Numbered from the stretch's first letter, positions 16,757-31,548 are shown. The stretch: DNA of 36,031 nucleotides from Lachnospiraceae bacterium (GCA_024680675.1 JAILBX010000025.1:1-36031), one strand, 5' to 3'. Notes: generated by a model from the letters alone, not told the origin. Numbers and translations are program-made.

Positions 16757-18139
16757 ATGGAGGAAATTTCTGAGGATAAATTAAAAGAAGAATGCGGAGT
16801 GATGGCAATCCTTTCAGGGGAAGAGGAGAACATTGCAAAGGATATTTACTATGGACTTACGGCTCTTCAGCACAGGGGTCAGGAATCTGCCGGAATGGCC
16901 CTTTCACAAACAAGGGGTCCTGTGGGGAACATTCAGCTTCTAAAGGGTATGGGTCTTGTAAATGAGGTCTTTAATAAAGAGGAGCTTAATAAGCTTAAGG
17001 GTAATATCGGAGTGGGTCACGTCAGATATTCCACCACCGGGGGAAGTGTGGTGGAAAATGCCCAGCCCATATCCATGAATTACATAAAGGGAACTCTTTC
17101 CTTAGTTCATAACGGGAATATAGTTAACAGTAAAGAGCTTAAGGAAAAACAGATGTACAGGGGACAGGCTCATTACACCACCTCGGATTCCGAGCTTCTT
17201 GCCTATGAGATAATAAATGAAAGGATAAGGAGCTCATCCATAGAAGAGGCGGTTAAGAATACTGCAGCCAGGATAAAGGGGGGATATGCCCTGGTGGTTA
17301 TGAGCCCAAGAAAGCTGGTTGCTATAAGGGATCCCCAGGGAATAAAACCCCTTATATTGGGGAAAAAGGGTAAAAGCTATATCATAGCCTCTGAAAGCTG
17401 CGCCATAAAAGTTCTTGGGGGAGAGGTGATCAGGGATATAGCTCCCGGGGAAGTGCTGACTGTATCCGAAAAAGGCCTTATAAGCGATAAAAGTCTCTGC
17501 AGAGAAAAAATCGCCCATTGTGTTTTCGAATATATATATTTTGCAAGACCGGATTCCGTAATTGATTCTGTTTCCGTTAGCGAGGCCAGATACAGGGCAG
17601 GAAGGGCTCTGGCAAAGAGGGACAGGGTTTGTGCGGATATAGTCTGTGGAGTGCCGGATTCAGGTCTGATAGCGGCAGAGGGCTATGCTGATGAAGCTAA
17701 GATACCCTTTTCATTCATCTTTCATAAAAACAGCTATATAGGAAGAAGCTTTATAAAACCCACAGATGAGGAAAGGAAAAATGCAGTAGAGCAAAAGCTC
17801 AGTGTCCTTGAAAATGTGGTAAGGGGTAAGCGCATTGTCCTGATCGATGATTCCATCGTCAGAGGAACAACTATGGGACAGATAATAACAATGTTAAGGA
17901 AGGCAAAAGCAACAGAGGTACATGTAAGGATAAGCTCTCCGCCCTTTTTATATCCATGCTACTACGGAACCGATGTACCTTCCTCTAATCAGCTTATTGC
18001 TTCAAAGCATTCCACAGAGGAGGTCAGGGAAAGGATAGGAGCGGATTCACTTTCCTATTTAAGGCTTGAAGATTTTAAGGAAATGGTAGGCGAGCTTCCC
18101 CTTTGCAGGGCCTGTTTTGACAATGATTATCCCGTATAG
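16757..18139 (+). CDS. purF: Amidophosphoribosyltransferase
   Basis: A 460-residue enzyme catalysing the first committed step of purine synthesis: PRPP plus glutamine gives phosphoribosylamine. The mature nucleophile is Cys13 in EECGVMAIL, so residues 1-12 are a propeptide as in Bacillus PurF. HRGQESAGMA and GHVRYSTTGG belong to the amidotransferase domain; the PRPP loop VLIDDSIVRGTT is near residues 362-373. Cysteines in CVFEYIYFARPDS, PCYYGTD and LCRACFD are those expected for the [4Fe-4S] cluster of the Bacillus type. The ATG at 16757 has AAAGGA upstream and is preferred to the in-frame TTG at 16706, which lies inside the leader hairpin. It is unusually placed, away from pur genes and among glutamine genes. 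Confidence 0.95.
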   Translation: MEEISEDKLKEECGVMAILSGEEENIAKDIYYGLTALQHRGQESAGMALSQTRGPVGNIQLLKGMGLVNEVFNKEELNKLKGNIGVGHVRYSTTGGSVVENAQPISMNYIKGTLSLVHNGNIVNSKELKEKQMYRGQAHYTTSDSELLAYEIINERIRSSSIEEAVKNTAARIKGGYALVVMSPRKLVAIRDPQGIKPLILGKKGKSYIIASESCAIKVLGGEVIRDIAPGEVLTVSEKGLISDKSLCREKIAHCVFEYIYFARPDSVIDSVSVSEARYRAGRALAKRDRVCADIVCGVPDSGLIAAEGYADEAKIPFSFIFHKNSYIGRSFIKPTDEERKNAVEQKLSVLENVVRGKRIVLIDDSIVRGTTMGQIITMLRKAKATEVHVRISSPPFLYPCYYGTDVPSSNQLIASKHSTEEVRERIGADSLSYLRLEDFKEMVGELPLCRACFDNDYPV

Positions 18140-18172
18140 AAAGAAAGATAAGATGTAAAAAAAATAAAATTG

Positions 18173-18201
18173 TTGACATAAAAGGGATAGGTGGTTAAAA
18201 T
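18173..18201 (+). promoter_or_regulatory. Predicted promoter of the gltB operon
   Basis: TTGACA at 18173-18178 and TAAAAT at 18196-18201 are separated by exactly 17 bases, a near-consensus housekeeping promoter. The predicted start of transcription, about seven bases downstream, coincides with the first base of the P1 hairpin at 18208. Confidence 0.8.
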
Positions 18202-18207
18202 GTTATA

Positions 18208-18225
18208 GAAGTCAAGGGAGACTTC
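18208..18225 (+). promoter_or_regulatory. First ANTAR hairpin (P1) of the gltB leader
   Basis: GAAGTC (18208-18213) pairs perfectly with GACTTC (18220-18225) around loop AAGGGA, with A at loop position 1 and G at position 4. It would form at the very 5' end of the transcript. A 47-base linker separates it from the second hairpin. Confidence 0.72.
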
Positions 18226-18272
18226 GAGTTATAAATTAAGCAGTGATATAGTTTAAAGAAAGAGATCATAAA

Positions 18273-18288
18273 AAGACAATGGCGTCTT
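18273..18288 (+). promoter_or_regulatory. Second ANTAR hairpin (P2) of the gltB leader
   Basis: AAGAC (18273-18277) pairs with GTCTT (18284-18288) around loop AATGGC (A1, G4). It shares bases 18281-18288 with the 5' arm of the terminator and so is an antiterminator. Stem and loop match the asnB hairpin with one base changed in the loop. Confidence 0.78.
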
Positions 18289-18314
18289 GGGTTAATACCT
18301 GAGACGCCTTTTTT
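18281..18314 (+). terminator. Attenuator before gltB
   Basis: GGCGTCTTGGGT (18281-18292) pairs with ACCTGAGACGCC (18297-18308) over 12 bp, four-base loop, then six T. It ends 17 bases before the gltB start and is downstream of the promoter, so it must be read through for the gltB-carB genes to be expressed from this promoter. Confidence 0.9.
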
Positions 18315-18331
18315 CATTGGAGGTTTTCTTT

Positions 18332-21300
18332 ATGAGAGAGAAATTAAGAGAGTATGGTAAAAAGGATAATCAGGAAAAGGCTAAGGGTTTGTACAGCCCT
18401 GACTTTGAGCATGATAATTGCGGTATCGGAGCGATCATAGATATTGAAGGCCGATGGAGCCATAAGCTTGTAAGCGATGCTCTTTCAATAGTAGAAAATC
18501 TTGAACACAGGGCAGGAAAGGATGCTGAAGGAAAGACAGGTGACGGAGTAGGTATCCTGACACAGATCCCCCATAAATTTTTCGTAAAAAAAATGAAGGA
18601 GGAGGGTATAGAGCTTCCGGGCTACAGACAGTATGGAGTTGGAATGTTCTTCTTTCCTCAAAAGGATTTAGAGCTTAGACAGTCTAAGTCCATGTTTGAA
18701 ATAATTGTCCGAAAAAGCGGACTTAAGATATTAGGCTGGAGAAAGGTTGAATATGATCCCAAGGTTTTGGGTAAAAAGGCAAGGGAATGTATGCCCAATA
18801 TTTATCAGGTATTTATTGAACGTCCCCAGTCTGTAAAGGAGGATATTGATTTTGATCGTCTTCTTTATATAGTCAGAAGAGAATTTGAGCAGAGTAATGT
18901 CAACACCTATGTTCCATCTCTTTCTTCAAGAACCATAGTTTACAAGGGTATGTTTCTTGTAGGACAGCTCAGGACATTTTTTACCGATCTTATGGATGAG
19001 GACTATGAATCGGCCATAGCCATGGTGCATTCACGTTTTTCAACCAATACTGCTCCAAGCTGGAACAGAGCTCATCCCAACCGTTTTATAGTACATAACG
19101 GTGAGATAAATACAATAAAGGGAAATTCCGACAAAATGCTGGCAAGGGAAGAGACCATGCACAGCTCTATGTTTTCTGAGGAGGATATGACTAAGGTCTT
19201 TCCCGTTATATCACAAAGCGGATCGGACTCGGCAATGCTTGATAACACTTTGGAGTTTCTTGTAATGAGTGGAATGGAGCTGCCCCTTGCGGCAACGATA
19301 CTGATACCTGAACCATGGGCTCATAATGAAACTCTAAGTCAGGAGGAAAGAGATTTTTACCAGTATTATGCTACTATGATGGAGCCCTGGGACGGACCTG
19401 CATCCATTCTTTTTTCCGATGGAGACGTTATGGGTGCAATATTGGACAGGAACGGATTAAGACCTTCAAGATACTATGTCATGGATGATAATAGACTTAT
19501 TTTGTCATCGGAAGTCGGAGTCCTTGATCTTCCCGAAGAGCACATAGTAAAGAAGGAAAGACTTCATCCCGGAAAGCTTTTACTGGTTGATACCAGAGAG
19601 AAAAGGATCATTTATGATGAAGAGCTGAAAGAAAGATACGCCAAGAGGAATCCCTATGGGGAATGGCTTGACAGCAAGCTTTTAACCCTGACCTCCGTAA
19701 AGGTGCCTAATAAAAAGGTTGTAAATTATTCAAGAGAAGAAAGGGCCAGACTGCAGAAGGCCTTTGGCTATACCTTTGAAAACTATCATGACAGCATAAT
19801 GGCAATGGCCTTAAACGGAACGGAAGCCATTGGCTCCATGGGAGTTGACACGCCTATAGCTGCTCTCTCTACCGAATATCAGCCCCTCTTTTATTACTTC
19901 AAGCAGCTTTTTGCCCAGGTCACAAATCCGCCTATAGATGCAGGAAAAGAGGAAATAGTTACTTCAAGGACCGTATATCTTGGAAAGAACGGAAATTTAT
20001 TGGAGGAAAAGCCTGAAAACTGCCAGGTTCTTCAGATAAATAATCCGATACTTACAGACCTTGACCTCTTAAAGATAGAAAATATTAAAAAGGAAGGCTT
20101 CAAGGTAGCAAAGATCTCAATACTTTTCTATAAGAGTACCCCCATGAAAAGAGTATTGAACCACCTCTTTGTGGAAGTGGATAAGGCCTATAGAGGAGGG
20201 GCCAATATCCTGATACTTTCAGACAGAGGGGTGGATGAAAACCATGTGGCTATTCCCTCTCTCCTGGCGGTGGCATCAGTTCATAAGCATCTTGTTGATA
20301 CAAAAAAGTGTACTGCCATGTCTTTAATAGTTGAATCGGGGGAACCAAGGGAGGTACATCATTTTGCCACTCTCTTAGGCTATGGAGCTTCGGCTGTAAA
20401 CCCCTATCTGGCTCATTCCACTATAGCAGAGCTTGTGGAGGAGGAGCTTCTTGACAAGGATTATTATGCTGCGGTAGATGACTATGACAAGGCCATACTT
20501 TTCGGAATAGTAAAGATCGCTTCCAAAATGGGTATTTCCACGATCCAGTCCTATCAGGGCAGCATGATCTTTGAGGCAATCGGTGTTTCGGAGGATGTTA
20601 TAAAGGATTATTTTACAAAGACTGTAAGCCGTGTAGGCGGGATCAGTCTTGAGGATATAGGAGAAGCTGCAGACAGGCAGCACAGTAAAGCCTTTGATCC
20701 TTTGGGATTAAATGTGGATCTTGAGCTTACTGCCATGGGAAGGCATAAGGAGAGAAGTCAGGGAGAAAAGCACAGATATGATCCAAGGACCATACATATG
20801 CTGCAGCTTTCCGTAAGAGAAGGAAGCTATGAGAAGTTTAAAGAGTTTACCAAAATGGTGAACAGGGAAGAAAGCGGATATTTAAGAAGTCTTTTGGATT
20901 TTAAGCTTCCAAAGGAGGGAATACCTCTTGAAGAGGTGGAAAGTGAAGAAAATATAGTTAAGAGGTTTAAGACCGGAGCCATGTCCTATGGCTCAATATC
21001 AGAGGAGGCTCATGAAACTCTGGCCATCGCAATGAATCATCTTCATGGAAAAAGCAACAGCGGAGAAGGCGGAGAAAGCGATGAGAGGATAGCCTCAGCA
21101 GGAAGTGAGAATGACAGAAGCTCTGCCATAAAGCAGGTTGCCAGCGGAAGATTCGGTGTAACAAGTAAATATCTTGTAAGCGCAAAGGAGATACAGATAA
21201 AGATGGCCCAGGGAGCAAAGCCCGGGGAAGGAGGACATCTTCCCGGAAGGAAGGTTTATCCCTGGATAGCAAAAACCAGGCATTCCACCCCCGGAGTCAG

Positions 21301-22902
21301 TCTTATATCCCCTCCGCCCCATCATGATATTTACTCCATAGAGGATCTGGCCCAGCTTATATATGACTTAAAATGCGCCAATAAAAATGCGAGGATATCG
21401 GTTAAGCTGGTTTCAGAGGCAGGAGTAGGTACTGTAGCGGCAGGAGTTGCCAAGGCCGGGGCTTCGGTTGTGCTGATATCCGGTTATGACGGAGGTACCG
21501 GAGCAGCACCTTTATCATCAATACATAATGCAGGTCTTCCCTGGGAGCTTGGATTATCAGAGACTCATCAGACTCTTATACAAAACGGTCTGAGGAATCG
21601 GGTTGTAATAGAAACCGATGGCAAGCTTATGAGCGGAAAGGATGTGGCAATAGCAGCCATGCTTGGAGCGGAGGAATTTGGCTTTGCAACCACACCCCTT
21701 ATAACTCTTGGCTGTGTAATGATGAGACAGTGTCAATCGGATACCTGTCCCATGGGTATAGCCACTCAGAATCCTGAGCTTAGGAAGAATTTTTCAGGTA
21801 AGCCTGAGTATGTGGAAAACTTTATGATATATATTGCAAGAGAGCTGAGGGAAATAATGAGTTCTCTTGGAATAAGGACAGTTGAAGAGCTGGTGGGAAG
21901 AAGCGATCTTTTAAAGGTTAAGGATGAATTGAGTAAGAGTCAGCAAAAGCTGGATCTTTCAAGAATACTTTACAGAAATTCCAAGGAGCAGCTGTCCCAT
22001 AAAAAGGAGGATCTTTATGATTTTAAGCTGGAGAAAACAAAGGATGAGTCTCTGCTTTTAAAGGATCCGTCTATAATGAAGTCCATAAAGACGGGAGAGA
22101 AGTCAAAGATCGAGCTTCATCTTACAAGCACCGACAGAACCTTTGGAACCCTCTTAGGGGCAGAGATAACAAGGAATAATCCCGAAGGCTTAAAGGAGGA
22201 TACCATTGTCATTGATTGTCAGGGATCAGGCGGTCAGAGCTTTGGAGCCTTTATACCATCAGGCCTGACCTTAAGACTTTCCGGCGACAGTAATGACTAC
22301 TTCGGAAAGGGACTTTCAGGAGGAAAGCTTATAGTAGCTGCACCAAAGGAAGCAAAATATGATCCGGGAGAAAATATAATCATAGGTAATGTAGCCCTTT
22401 ACGGAGCAACCCTTGGGAAGGTCTTTGTAGCGGGAATGGCGGGAGAAAGATTTGCCATAAGAAACTCGGGAGCCATTGCGGTGGTAGAAGGTTTAGGAGA
22501 GCATGGCTGTGAATACATGACCGGAGGAAGAGTAGTCGTCCTTGGTCCTACCGGTAAGAATTTTGCGGCAGGAATGAGCGGGGGAATAGCTTATGTGCTG
22601 GATGAAAAGAACACCCTTTATAAAAATCTGAATAAAGAGCTTGTATCCATGGAAAAGGTGGAGGAAAAAGAGGATCTTGAGGAGTTAAAGAGGATAATCA
22701 CAGAGCATGTGGAAGCCACAGGTTCAAAGAAGGGAAAGAAGATACTTTCGGATTTTAACAGCTATATAGAAAGCTTTAAGAAGATAATACCCGTGGATTA
22801 TAAAGAGATATTAAGACTTACAGCCAGGGAAATGGAAAAGGGCACGGATCCTGAAACAGCCAAGATTGAAGCCTTCAAAGCATTTACAGGAGGGATAAGA
22901 TA

Positions 22903-22903
<1 letters not shown>
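18332..22903 (+). CDS. gltB: Glutamate synthase large subunit
   Basis: A 1523-residue enzyme that transfers the glutamine amide to 2-oxoglutarate, giving two glutamates. The amidotransferase nucleophile is Cys30 in HDNCGIGAI, so residues 1-29 form a propeptide. The FMN/synthase domain lies at about 800-1200, with the 3Fe-4S cysteines at 1128, 1134 and 1139 (GCVMMRQCQSDTCPMG). The C-terminal third is the glycine-rich beta-helix domain (GNVALYGATLGKVFVAG). The ATG at 18332 is chosen because GGAGG (18319-18323) precedes it; TTG 18317 would overlap that site. Its stop overlaps the gltD ATG (TAATG). With GSIII it forms the GS-GOGAT cycle, here under attenuator control. Confidence 0.97.
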
Positions 22904-27087
<4,184 letters not shown>

Positions 27088-27088
27088 T

Positions 27089-30000
27089 ATGCCTAAGAGA
27101 AAAGATATAAAAAAAGTATTGGTCATCGGATCAGGACCTATAGTCATAGGTCAGGCCGCTGAGTTTGACTATGCCGGAACACAGGCCTGCATAGCCCTTA
27201 AAGAGGAGGGCTATGAGGTAATACTTGCCAATTCAAATCCTGCCACCATAATGACGGATAATACTATTGCTGATAAGGTTTATATGGAGCCTCTTACCTT
27301 AGAGTATATGGCAAGAATATGCCGCTATGAGAGACCGGATGCCATAATACCGGGAATAGGAGGTCAGACAGGCTTAAATCTTTCCCTTCAGCTTTATGAT
27401 AAAGGAGTTTTGGATGAGTGTGAAATAGAGCTTTTGGGAACGGATGCCGACAGTATAAGAAGGGCTGAGGACAGAGAGAGATTTAAGGAATTATGTGAGG
27501 AGCTAAAGGAACCGGTAGTGCCCTCAGCTATTGCAGAGACGGTTGAAGAAGGCCTTTTGGCAGCTGAAAAGATAGGCTATCCGGTTATATTAAGGCCTGC
27601 CTTTACCCTTGGAGGAACAGGAGGAGGCTTTGCAGCTGATCCCTCTGAGATGGGGGAAAAAATGAAGATCGCCCTTTCACTGTCACCGGTGCATCAGGTT
27701 CTTGTGGAAAAGAGCATTAAGGGCTATAAGGAAATAGAGTATGAGGTTATAAGGGATGCAAACAATACGGCTATCACAGTCTGTAATATGGAGAATCTTG
27801 ATCCTGTGGGGATCCATACAGGGGATTCCATTGTGGTAGCCCCAAGTCAGACTCTTACCAATAAGGAGTATCATATGCTCAGGGATTCAGCCCTTAAGAT
27901 AATCAGGGCCCTTAAGATAAAGGGAGGATGTAATGTTCAGTTTGCCCTGGATCCGGAATCCTTCAGATACTATGTTATTGAGGTCAATCCCAGAGTTTCA
28001 AGATCCTCAGCATTAGCTTCAAAAGCCAGTGGATATCCCATAGCCAGAGTCTCTGCCAAGATAGCCGTGGGGTTGAACCTTGATGAAATAAAGCTTAAAA
28101 ATACACCGGCTTGTTTTGAACCAAGCCTTGATTATGTTGTTACAAAGATGCCAAGATTTCCTTTCGATAAATTTGACCTTGCCTCCAATGTGCTCTCAAC
28201 CCAGATGAAGGCTACGGGAGAGACTATGAGTGTGGGCAGAACAATGGAGGAAAGCCTGCTTAAGGCCATAAGATCCTTAGAGGATGGAAAAAATCATATT
28301 CATCTTGAGAAATTCGATCTTAAAAATCTTTCAGACAAGAAGGGTAGCAGAGGCCGGGAGGAGGCTATAGAAAAGCTTCTTTCTTATATAGAGGACGGAA
28401 CCGATGACAGGATATACGCCATTTCCGAGCTCTTATGGCTGGGAGTCGACCCCCAGGTCATATATTTAAGAACCAGAATAGATATGTTCTTTTTGGATAA
28501 GATAAAGAATATAGTAGAGCATGAAAAAAAGATAGAGAAGCTAAGCCTTGAAGAAAAAGATAAAAATGCGGATTTTCTTGACAGGGATGCTCTTTATGAG
28601 GCTAAGTCCATGGGCTTTTCCGATTCTTATATAGCAGAGCTTTGTAAGGTAAGTGAAGAGGAGGTCTGGAATTTAAGAAGAAAATATAAGATATATCCCG
28701 TTTATAAAATGATCGATACCTGCGCCAGTGAGTTTGAAAGCTATGTTCCCTACTTTTATTCCACCTATGAAGAAGAAAATGAATCAAAGGTATCAGGAAA
28801 GAAGAAGATAATAGTACTGGGCTCAGGTCCCATAAGAATAGGTCAGGGAGTTGAGTTTGACTATTCCACGGTTCATGCATTAAAAACAATAAAGGAGCTG
28901 TCCTATGAGGCTATTGTTATAAATAATAACCCGGAAACCGTTTCAACGGATTATACCTCGGCAGACAAGCTTTATTTTGAACCTTTGACAACAGAGGATA
29001 TAATGAATATTGTTGAGCTTGAAAAGCCCCTGGGAGTGATCATATCATTAGGGGGACAAACAGCAGTAAATCTGGCAGAGCCTCTGGCCAAAAGGGGCGT
29101 TAATATAATAGGAACCGACAGCAGGGCAATATTTCTGGCTGAGGACAGGGATGCCTTTGAAAATATAATAATGGAATTAAATATTGCCCATCCCAAAGGC
29201 CTTGCGGTAACAGATATAGAGGAAGGCAAAAAGGCTGCCTCAGAGATCGGGTATCCCGTACTGGTAAGACCCTCTTTTGTTTTGGGAGGAAGGGCCATGG
29301 AGATAGTGGCCAATGAGGAAATGCTTGTCCATTATCTGAAAAATGCAGTTGAAGTGGACAAGGATAAGCCTGTATTAGTTGACAGTTATATAGTTGGAAA
29401 AGAGGTGGAGGTGGATGCCGTCTGTGACGGAGAAAATGTTTTCCTCCCCGGTATAATGGAGCTTGTTGAAAGAACCGGAGTCCACTCGGGAGACAGCATA
29501 AGTGTCTATCCCCCCTATTCCATATCAAAAAATGTAAAGGAAACCATAAGGGAATATACCAAAAAGCTTGGAATTGGTTTGGGAATAAAGGGTCTCTTTA
29601 ATATTCAGTTTATTGTAGACAGGGATGATAAGGTATATGTTATAGAGGTAAATCCCAGGGCGTCAAGAAGCGTTCCCTTTTTATCCAAGTCCTCAGGAGT
29701 CAATCTGGTAAATATTGCAACTAAGGTCATGCTGGGACATAGCTTAAAGGAACAGGGCTATGCCGACAGGGATATGATAGAGAAGGAGCAGTGGTATGTT
29801 AAGGCTCCTGCCTTTTCCTTTGAAAAGCTGAACGGAATGGATGCATATCTGTCTCCGGAAATGAAGTCAACGGGAGAGGCAATAGGCTATGATAAAAGCC
29901 TTAAAAGGGCCCTGTATAAAGCACTTCAGGCATCAGGCATCAAGATGAAGGAGTATGGGACGGTTATGGTAACCCTGGCAGATGAGGATAAGGAGGAAGC

Positions 30001-30331
30001 CCTGCCCCTTATCAGACGTTTTTATGAGCTTGGCTTTAATATAGAAGCAACGGCAGGAAGCGGTCATTTCCTTAAGGAAAAGGGAATAAGGACCAGGATC
30101 AGAGGAAAGCTGAGCGAAGGAAGCGATGAAATATTAAGGTCTATCAAAGCAGGCTATGTAAGTTATATAATAAATACAAGAGCCATACTTTCGGGAGTTC
30201 ATTATAAGGATGGCGTAGAGATAAGAAAATGTGCTATTTTAAATGGTGTGACCATGTTTACTTCTCTTGATACAGTTAGGATACTTCTTGATGTTTTAGA
30301 GGATATAACCCCAAGGATCTCAGTCATATAG
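27089..30331 (+). CDS. carB: Carbamoyl-phosphate synthase large subunit
   Basis: A 1080-residue synthase with the expected internal duplication: two ATP-grasp halves opening KKVLVIGSGPIVIGQ and KKIIVLGSGPIRIGQG (about residue 570), and an allosteric MGS-like domain from about 935 to the end (TVMVTLADEDKEEALPLIRRF). It makes carbamoyl phosphate for arginine and pyrimidine synthesis. The length is normal. It follows carA by one base and ends 41 bases before the preferred start of the GS-like gene, with no terminator between. Confidence 0.97.
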   Translation: MPKRKDIKKVLVIGSGPIVIGQAAEFDYAGTQACIALKEEGYEVILANSNPATIMTDNTIADKVYMEPLTLEYMARICRYERPDAIIPGIGGQTGLNLSLQLYDKGVLDECEIELLGTDADSIRRAEDRERFKELCEELKEPVVPSAIAETVEEGLLAAEKIGYPVILRPAFTLGGTGGGFAADPSEMGEKMKIALSLSPVHQVLVEKSIKGYKEIEYEVIRDANNTAITVCNMENLDPVGIHTGDSIVVAPSQTLTNKEYHMLRDSALKIIRALKIKGGCNVQFALDPESFRYYVIEVNPRVSRSSALASKASGYPIARVSAKIAVGLNLDEIKLKNTPACFEPSLDYVVTKMPRFPFDKFDLASNVLSTQMKATGETMSVGRTMEESLLKAIRSLEDGKNHIHLEKFDLKNLSDKKGSRGREEAIEKLLSYIEDGTDDRIYAISELLWLGVDPQVIYLRTRIDMFFLDKIKNIVEHEKKIEKLSLEEKDKNADFLDRDALYEAKSMGFSDSYIAELCKVSEEEVWNLRRKYKIYPVYKMIDTCASEFESYVPYFYSTYEEENESKVSGKKKIIVLGSGPIRIGQGVEFDYSTVHALKTIKELSYEAIVINNNPETVSTDYTSADKLYFEPLTTEDIMNIVELEKPLGVIISLGGQTAVNLAEPLAKRGVNIIGTDSRAIFLAEDRDAFENIIMELNIAHPKGLAVTDIEEGKKAASEIGYPVLVRPSFVLGGRAMEIVANEEMLVHYLKNAVEVDKDKPVLVDSYIVGKEVEVDAVCDGENVFLPGIMELVERTGVHSGDSISVYPPYSISKNVKETIREYTKKLGIGLGIKGLFNIQFIVDRDDKVYVIEVNPRASRSVPFLSKSSGVNLVNIATKVMLGHSLKEQGYADRDMIEKEQWYVKAPAFSFEKLNGMDAYLSPEMKSTGEAIGYDKSLKRALYKALQASGIKMKEYGTVMVTLADEDKEEALPLIRRFYELGFNIEATAGSGHFLKEKGIRTRIRGKLSEGSDEILRSIKAGYVSYIINTRAILSGVHYKDGVEIRKCAILNGVTMFTSLDTVRILLDVLEDITPRISVI

Positions 30332-30372
30332 ATAGCTTTATGGAGTGTACAGAAAGGATAGGAAGGATCGAT

Positions 30373-31548
30373 ATGAATTATTCAATGGAAGAAGTTATGA
30401 AGTTTATAGAGGAGGAGGATGTGAAGTTTATCCGTCTTGCCTTCAGGGATGCCTACGGAGTTCAGAAGAATATCTCGGTTATGCCGGGGGAGGTGAAGAA
30501 GGCCTTTGAGGAAGGCGCCCCCATAAATGCCAGGAGGATAGCAGGCTTTTACAACTGTCCCTATGCATCCTTGTATTTGAAACCGGATCCCGATACCCTT
30601 GCCATCCTTCCCTGGAGACCTGACAGCGGGAAGGTTTTGAGGATGTTCTGTGATATGTATACTGCTGAGGGAGAAGAGTATGCATCAGATACCAGGCCCA
30701 TGTTGAAAAAGGCGGTAAAGGCAGCAAAGAATGCGGGTATTGAATTCAGGTTCGGAACAGAGACCGAGTTTTACCTTTTTAACAAGGATGAGGATGGAAA
30801 TCCAACCAAGATTCCCTATGATAAGGCCGGATATATGGACATTGCCCCTTTAGACAGGTGTGAAAATGTAAGAAGGGAGATATCCCTCACCATTGAGAGG
30901 ATGGGACTTACGCCTGAAAGATCCCATCACGAGAGAGGACCGGGACAAAATGAGATAGATTTTCACTATTCTAAGCCCCTTAAAGCGGCAGATCAGATGA
31001 CTACCTTTAAGATGGTTGTGAGTACCATGGCGGACAGATACGGTCTTGTGGCGGATTTTTCTCCCATGCCTTTGCCTGAAAATCCCGGGAACGGCTATCA
31101 TATCAATATCTATGCTGTGGATAAGGGGGGAAATGACGTTGTAAAGTATGCGGCTGCAGGAATACTTGACAAGATAAGGGATATCACTATCTTTCTTAAC
31201 CCGACTGAAGCATCCTATTCAAGACTTGGAAATAATACGGCACCGGATAAGGTGAACTGGTCAAGTGCCGGAGAGTCAGAGCTTTTATATGTGGAGACCT
31301 ATGCGGGAAAGACCAGGGTCGAATTAAGATCCCCGGATGCATCCAGCAATCCCTATCTTGTATATACCCTTTTAATTTATGCCGGACTTGAGGGAATAGA
31401 AAAAAAGCTGGAGCTTCCCACAGAAATGTCAGATGAAGCAATGTTTTTACCGGGCTCCAAGAAGGAGGCTGCAAAGCTGGCGATCAAGAGTGATTTTGTA
31501 AAGCGCATCGTTCCTGAGGAGATAATCAGAACGTATGTAAATATATAA
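30373..31548 (+). CDS. Divergent, short type I glutamine synthetase homologue
   Basis: A 391-residue protein of the glutamine synthetase superfamily, shorter than normal GSI (about 440-470). Shared blocks: YLKPDPDTLAILPW, FGTETEFYLF (Glu130, Glu132), HHERGPGQNEIDF, GNGYHIN (His243), NPTEASYSRL and VELRSPDASSNPYL. By-eye comparison with Bacillus GlnA suggests loss of the DGSSIEGF segment (here NARRIAGF), of the flap PGYEAP (here GNNTAP, Glu to Thr), and of the NRS..RIP arginines; the C-terminal tail is also missing. It may be inactive or act on another amine. The start at ATG 30373 has AGGAAGGA upstream and is preferred over ATG 30340. The ANTAR regulator begins 12 bases later, so a regulatory role is my favoured reading. 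Standard annotation would call it glnA. Confidence 0.85.
   Translation: MNYSMEEVMKFIEEEDVKFIRLAFRDAYGVQKNISVMPGEVKKAFEEGAPINARRIAGFYNCPYASLYLKPDPDTLAILPWRPDSGKVLRMFCDMYTAEGEEYASDTRPMLKKAVKAAKNAGIEFRFGTETEFYLFNKDEDGNPTKIPYDKAGYMDIAPLDRCENVRREISLTIERMGLTPERSHHERGPGQNEIDFHYSKPLKAADQMTTFKMVVSTMADRYGLVADFSPMPLPENPGNGYHINIYAVDKGGNDVVKYAAAGILDKIRDITIFLNPTEASYSRLGNNTAPDKVNWSSAGESELLYVETYAGKTRVELRSPDASSNPYLVYTLLIYAGLEGIEKKLELPTEMSDEAMFLPGSKKEAAKLAIKSDFVKRIVPEEIIRTYVNI

Noticed and set aside
18208-18314. T-box or glutamine riboswitch in the gltB leader
   Set aside because: Leader too short and lacks the T-box sequence and specifier stem; it also lacks the glnA/DP riboswitch architecture. The paired hexaloops explain it better.
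18317-18331. In-frame TTG extension of gltB
   Set aside because: It overlaps the GGAGG that serves ATG 18332.
29100-29528. 142-residue minus-strand frame inside carB
   Set aside because: Antisense shadow of a highly conserved ATP-grasp domain; composition implausible for a real protein.
30340-30372. Upstream ATG for the GS-like gene
   Set aside because: No ribosome binding site, and the extra residues do not resemble any GS N-terminus; ATG 30373 follows AGGAAGGA.
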